Assembly: GCA_003695745.1 (NCBI GenBank)
Contig: RFHW01000190.1
Span: 1 to 9,399, forward strand
Origin: Methanobacteriota archaeon
GTDB lineage: Archaea; Hydrothermarchaeota; Hydrothermarchaeia; Hydrothermarchaeales; SZUA-236
Direction of reading: 5' to 3'
Length of the DNA: 9,399 bases
Positions 6,595 to 9,399 of the stretch are shown one piece after another. A model generated the notes under the pieces. It was not told where the DNA came from. It saw only the letters and a list, made by a program, of their open reading frames with translations, and made no database searches. The position numbers and the translations under genes are program-made. Every line of letters starts with the position of its first letter. Within the stretch, counting starts at the first letter, position 1.

Positions 6595-6602
6595 TATATA
6601 AA
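6595..6602 (-). promoter_or_regulatory. Archaeal TATA box (box A) of the aprA operon
   Basis: On the - strand the sequence reads CAAAAGC then TTTATATA, an excellent match to the archaeal BRE plus box A consensus. Transcription would start about 26 bases downstream, near 6572, leaving a leader of about 37 nt before ATG 6535. This is the only strong promoter-like sequence upstream of the six-gene run. The reverse orientation (TATATAAA) could also serve the divergent ABC operon, but its purine-rich BRE lies on the aprA side. Confidence 0.65.
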
Positions 6603-6653
6603 GCTTTTGATTTACTCTCAGGAAAGGTTTTTAGGAGAAGCCCCACACCATAA

Positions 6654-6669
6654 AGGATATGTGCATCCT
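6654..6669. repeat. Short inverted repeat upstream of the ABC operon
   Basis: AGGAT and ATCCT are separated by six bases, 22 bp before the GTG at 6691. It could be an operator or a leader hairpin for the ABC transporter operon. With 5-bp arms it could also be chance. No clear TATA box is seen for this + strand operon closer than the shared AT-rich stretch near 6595. Confidence 0.25.
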
Positions 6670-6690
6670 GAGCGAGAAAGTTAAAAACAG

Positions 6691-7419
6691 GTGTCTTCTT
6701 TGATAGAGTTCAAAGGCGTTACAAAGCGGTTTGGAGAGATCACTGCCCTGAAGGGCATCGACCTGAAGATAGAGACAGGCGAGATATTCGGCATAGCAGG
6801 ACCCAACGGAGCAGGCAAAACAACCCTTGTAAGGATGCTCTGCGCCGCCCTGCACCCTGATTCCGGAGCCGTGTTCGTGAACGGCGTCAACGTCTCGGAG
6901 AACGAGGTGCTCGTGAAGCGCTATATAGGCTATCTCCCTGAGGAGCCAAACCTCTATGAACGGCTCACAGCGCGAAGATTCCTCCAGTTCTTCGGAAGGC
7001 TATACGACCCGGATATCGGGGAGGAGCGCATCAAGGAGGTGCTCGGTCTCGTGGGTCTGCTGGACCGGGCAGAAAGCCCCATATCCACCTTTTCAAAGGG
7101 CATGAGACACCGCATATCCCTTGCAAGGGCGATCCTTCACGACCCCCCCATCTTGATCCTTGACGAGCCCACCATGGGCCTTGACCCGGCCGTTGCAACG
7201 GCCATCAGAGACCTCGTATACTCCATGAAAGGCGAGAAGACCGTTGTCCTCTGCACCCATTACATGGACGAGGCCGAGAGGCTCTGCGACAGGATGGCCA
7301 TACTCAACCAGGGCAGGGTCGTGGCGCTCGGCACGCCTGAAAGGCTGAAAGAAGACGTTTCAAAGACCCTTGGAAAGGAGGTCACCCTTGATGAGGCCTT
7401 TGTCCATTACACGAGGTGA
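6691..7419 (+). CDS. ABC transporter ATP-binding protein (ABC-2/NatA-like exporter type)
   Basis: This 242-residue nucleotide-binding subunit would power the two membrane subunits encoded downstream. It has Walker A GPNGAGKTT (about residues 36-44), a Q-loop-region EEPNLYERLT, a variant signature FSKGM in place of LSGGQ, Walker B ILILDEPTMGLDP, and the H-loop histidine in CTHYMDEAE. The family is that of NatA and drug or antibiotic exporters that pair with ABC-2 permeases. GTG 6691 is the outer start. TTG at 6700 is a serious alternative, because AGGTG lies six bases before it and it would give the standard beginning IEFKGVTKRFG. The gene is divergent from aprA and is followed by an overlapping or nearly overlapping permease gene. 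Substrate cannot be told from the sequence. Confidence 0.93.
   Translation: MSSLIEFKGVTKRFGEITALKGIDLKIETGEIFGIAGPNGAGKTTLVRMLCAALHPDSGAVFVNGVNVSENEVLVKRYIGYLPEEPNLYERLTARRFLQFFGRLYDPDIGEERIKEVLGLVGLLDRAESPISTFSKGMRHRISLARAILHDPPILILDEPTMGLDPAVATAIRDLVYSMKGEKTVVLCTHYMDEAERLCDRMAILNQGRVVALGTPERLKEDVSKTLGKEVTLDEAFVHYTR
7377..7382 (+). promoter_or_regulatory. Ribosome binding site for the permease-protease gene
   Basis: GGAGGT lies inside the end of the ATPase gene, eight bases before ATG 7391. A second candidate, GAGGTGA at 7413-7419, spans the ATPase stop and would serve TTG 7427. Both fit the anti-16S sequence, so the start is not fully settled. Confidence 0.45.
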
Positions 7420-9076
7420 AAGGGCGTTGCAGACACTCTTCAAGGAGGAGATAACCTCGGTCATATCCAACAAGAGGTATATGCTCAGCCTCATCCTCCA
7501 GCTCCTCCTGCTCTTTGCAATCCTCCCGGTCTTCGGCTCCTTCCTCTCCACAGGCAGGATATCTATCACAACCCCGGCGCTCAACGAGTTCATACCCCTT
7601 GGCGTGGTGGACGAGTCATCCAGCTCCGCCTATCTGAGAAGGGCGCTGGAGGCTAACACAAAGCTAGAGACCGTCTATCTGGACAGATACGATGAGTCGG
7701 CCCTCAAAAGCGGTAAGGTTGCAGGGATACTCATCATCCCACGGGACTATGACGAATCCCTGAACAAGGTGCTTGTGGTGCGCCTCATCACCTATGGCCC
7801 CGGCATAAAAGAAGGCGCCGTCTACGATGCCCTCTATCCATCTGTGGCAGAGGCTTCGGCGATGCTCACAGAGAAGAGGAAAGAGGCCTTCGGCGTCTCC
7901 ATCGAGGACCCGGTGAAGATCGAAAAACGCTTTCTGAGCCCTGTTGTGGTTACAGAGGGTGGGAGCAGGTTCTCAGGTTTTTTCCTGAGCTATCTCGTGC
8001 CGCTCATGCTCTTCTTCCCCATATTCATGGTGGGAAGCATCATCCTTGACAGCGTCGTGGGCGAAAGAGAGAAGAAGACCGTGGAATCCCTCCTGGCAGC
8101 CCCCATAAAGCGGAGCTGGCTCGTGTACTCCAAGTTCCTCTCAGCCTCTTTTTTTGTCCTCCTCCAGCTGCTCCTCTGGCTTGCAGTGTTCAATCTATAT
8201 GGCGTGCCCCTCCATAATCAGGGGCTCATCATAGCCATTGTGATGATCATAGACTCCGCCATCATAGCAACAGCCCTCCTGCTCGCATTCTACTCGCGCA
8301 CCGTGAAAGAGGCGAACATCGCCCTCATGCTCCTGTACACGGTGGTCTTCGTCTCCCTCATAGTCTCTCTCAGCATCAGGTATTTTGACCGCGGGCTTCT
8401 GGCCACACCATTCACCATCGTGTCCTCCCTTGTGGTGGGCGACAGGACAGGGCTTCTCTTCTGGCCTGCAGCCCTTCTCATCTACACAGGGCTCGTCCTC
8501 GCCATCAACGTCAGGTTCGTGGAGCGCGACGACATAATATTCGGTCCGCGGCCGACCGTCCAGAGGCTCCTTGAGGACCTCGCCCTCTGGCTCTTCTCCA
8601 CAGGGCGCGCCGGATACATCTACCTCACCCTCGTCTTCGGGGCCTTTGCCATAGTCTACTCCACAGTCCTGGAGGCTGCCCTCGGCATATCCGTCGTCTT
8701 CGCCTTCGGGGTCACCAACCTCCTCATACCGCTCTTCGCCTTTGTGGAGGAGGCTGTGAAGCCTGCCGGGCTCTATTTCCTTGCCCGGAGACGGAGGCTG
8801 AAGAGGGGCGAGGCCCTTCTCCTTGGAGCCCTTTCAGGATTCATGTTCTTTGCCCTTGAAAGCGCGGTCTTCGCCTTCGCCACCTATTATCTCTTCCCCT
8901 CCCGGCTCCTTGACATCCTGAGGATGCGCATCGCAGTGACGCTCCCGATCCATGTGGCAGGCTCCGCCATAGTGGGATACGGCGTTGCAGAGAGAAGATA
9001 CTTCGCCGCCGCAGTCCTCGCTGCCACAGCGGTGCACACCCTGTTCAACCTTGCCGTCACAGGAGGTGTGCTGTGA
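7391..9076 (+). CDS. ABC-2 type permease fused to a PrsW-like intramembrane protease domain
   Basis: This 561-residue membrane protein has two parts. Residues 1 to about 375 are an ABC-2 permease: TM1 (about 31-51), an extracytoplasmic domain (about 53-195), five more membrane segments, and the hallmark GEREKKTVESLLAAPI (about 224-239). Residues from about 405 to 561 are further membrane helices bearing all the PrsW-type glutamic protease motifs: E453-E454-x2-K457, F484-x5-E490, H521-x3-S525-x3-G529 and H549-x3-N553. The presumed role is ABC export plus intramembrane cleavage or substrate processing; the fused function is inference. ATG 7391 has GGAGGT eight bases upstream (7377-7382) and overlaps the ATPase gene. 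A TTG at 7427 with GAGGTGA seven bases before it would give a shorter N-terminus that aligns better with the next permease. The stop overlaps the following gene (GTGA). Confidence 0.88.
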   Translation: MRPLSITRGERALQTLFKEEITSVISNKRYMLSLILQLLLLFAILPVFGSFLSTGRISITTPALNEFIPLGVVDESSSSAYLRRALEANTKLETVYLDRYDESALKSGKVAGILIIPRDYDESLNKVLVVRLITYGPGIKEGAVYDALYPSVAEASAMLTEKRKEAFGVSIEDPVKIEKRFLSPVVVTEGGSRFSGFFLSYLVPLMLFFPIFMVGSIILDSVVGEREKKTVESLLAAPIKRSWLVYSKFLSASFFVLLQLLLWLAVFNLYGVPLHNQGLIIAIVMIIDSAIIATALLLAFYSRTVKEANIALMLLYTVVFVSLIVSLSIRYFDRGLLATPFTIVSSLVVGDRTGLLFWPAALLIYTGLVLAINVRFVERDDIIFGPRPTVQRLLEDLALWLFSTGRAGYIYLTLVFGAFAIVYSTVLEAALGISVVFAFGVTNLLIPLFAFVEEAVKPAGLYFLARRRRLKRGEALLLGALSGFMFFALESAVFAFATYYLFPSRLLDILRMRIAVTLPIHVAGSAIVGYGVAERRYFAAAVLAATAVHTLFNLAVTGGVL

Positions 9077-9399
9077 ACCCTGTTCTTGCAAGAAAGGAGC
9101 TGGACGACATAGTTTCAGAGAGGCTCTACATATTCGCCTTCATCGCCCAGATTGTCATTGTAATGGGCATCCTCTATGCAGCCCTCCTCTACACATCGGT
9201 GGCGGCTCCCCAGACAACCACTTTCGTCCAGACCGAGAGGCCGGGGCTCGGCGTCATAGGGCAGGATAGGGAGATCACCTCCCAGCTTGAGGAGGACCTA
9301 GAGCTTGTAACGATCCAAGGCGATCCCTCTGAGCTGGCTATGAGCGGGAGGCAGGAGGCTCTGGCCCAGCGCATAATAGATGACCACGGTCTGGTGGGC
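9073..9399 (+). CDS. Second ABC-2 type permease, N-terminal part (runs off the window)
   Basis: The frame opened by GTG 9073 stays open for 109 codons to the end of the window, so the gene is incomplete. AGGAGGT at 9061-9067 precedes the GTG, and the start overlaps the previous stop by four bases (GTGA), which indicates translational coupling. The protein begins NPVLARKELDDIVSERLYIF, a short cytoplasmic amphipathic segment like that of the upstream permease (LQTLFKEEITSVISNKRYML). One membrane helix follows (about residues 19-41), then a polar region that would start the extracytoplasmic domain. This is the standard N-terminal architecture of ABC-2 permeases. With the upstream fusion protein it would form a heterodimeric permease driven by the shared ATPase. 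The family call rests on the N-terminus and operon position only. Confidence 0.8.
   Translation, partial: MNPVLARKELDDIVSERLYIFAFIAQIVIVMGILYAALLYTSVAAPQTTTFVQTERPGLGVIGQDREITSQLEEDLELVTIQGDPSELAMSGRQEALAQRIIDDHGLVG

Noticed and set aside
6691..9399. The ABC transporter as a sulfate importer serving the sulfur operon
   Set aside because: Sulfate importers have a periplasmic binding protein and CysT/CysW-type permeases. These permeases are ABC-2 exporter type and no binding protein gene is present.
1..9399. CRISPR array, tRNA, rRNA or insertion sequence
   Set aside because: No regularly spaced repeats, tRNA cloverleaf, rRNA-like stretch, transposase motif or terminal inverted repeats were seen on reading. 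Almost all of the sequence is coding.

Overview
The window looks like part of a euryarchaeal chromosome, probably from a coenzyme-F420-using anaerobe (a methanogen, anaerobic methanotroph or Archaeoglobus-like relative). The evidence is an FrhB/FpoF-type F420 dehydrogenase gene, a short siroheme sulfite reductase-like protein of the kind known from methanogens, an archaeal-type MinD, a TTTATATA box A promoter, and Shine-Dalgarno sequences resembling GGAGGTGA. Most genes are GC-rich and tightly packed. The exact lineage cannot be fixed from this sequence alone.

Layout. Positions 1-466 (+ strand) hold the tail of an unidentified gene and a small, strikingly AT-rich hypothetical gene. Facing them on the - strand is a six-gene run that starts near 6535 and ends at 522: aprA, aprB, sat, a sulfite reductase-like gene, an frhB-like F420 dehydrogenase gene and a minD-like ATPase gene. 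Three of its junctions overlap (4, 4 and 8 nt). The other gaps are 9 nt and about 33 nt, so this is almost certainly one operon. A roughly 150-bp AT-rich divergent promoter region (6542-6690) carries a strong TATA box and two tandem 17-nt palindromes 22 bp apart. To its right, on the + strand, is an ABC exporter operon: an ATPase, a permease fused to a PrsW-like intramembrane protease, and the start of a second permease cut off by the window end.

How the genes work together. Sat would activate sulfate to APS, AprAB would reduce APS to sulfite and AMP, and the siroheme protein would reduce sulfite to sulfide. The adjacent F420-dehydrogenase subunit is the obvious electron entry point. The sulfite reductase and F420 modules together resemble a two-gene version of the fused F420-dependent sulfite reductase (Fsr), but in the opposite order (sulfite reductase first). 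AprA and AprB are both shorter than in dissimilatory sulfate reducers. No qmo, dsrAB, dsrC or dsrMK gene is seen here. I infer a compact, regulated, F420H2-driven sulfate reduction module, more likely assimilatory than respiratory, though the window does not prove this.

The most noteworthy items are the compact sulfate-to-sulfide operon with a split Fsr-like reductase, the paired palindromes between its TATA box and start codon, and the ABC-2 permease/PrsW fusion.
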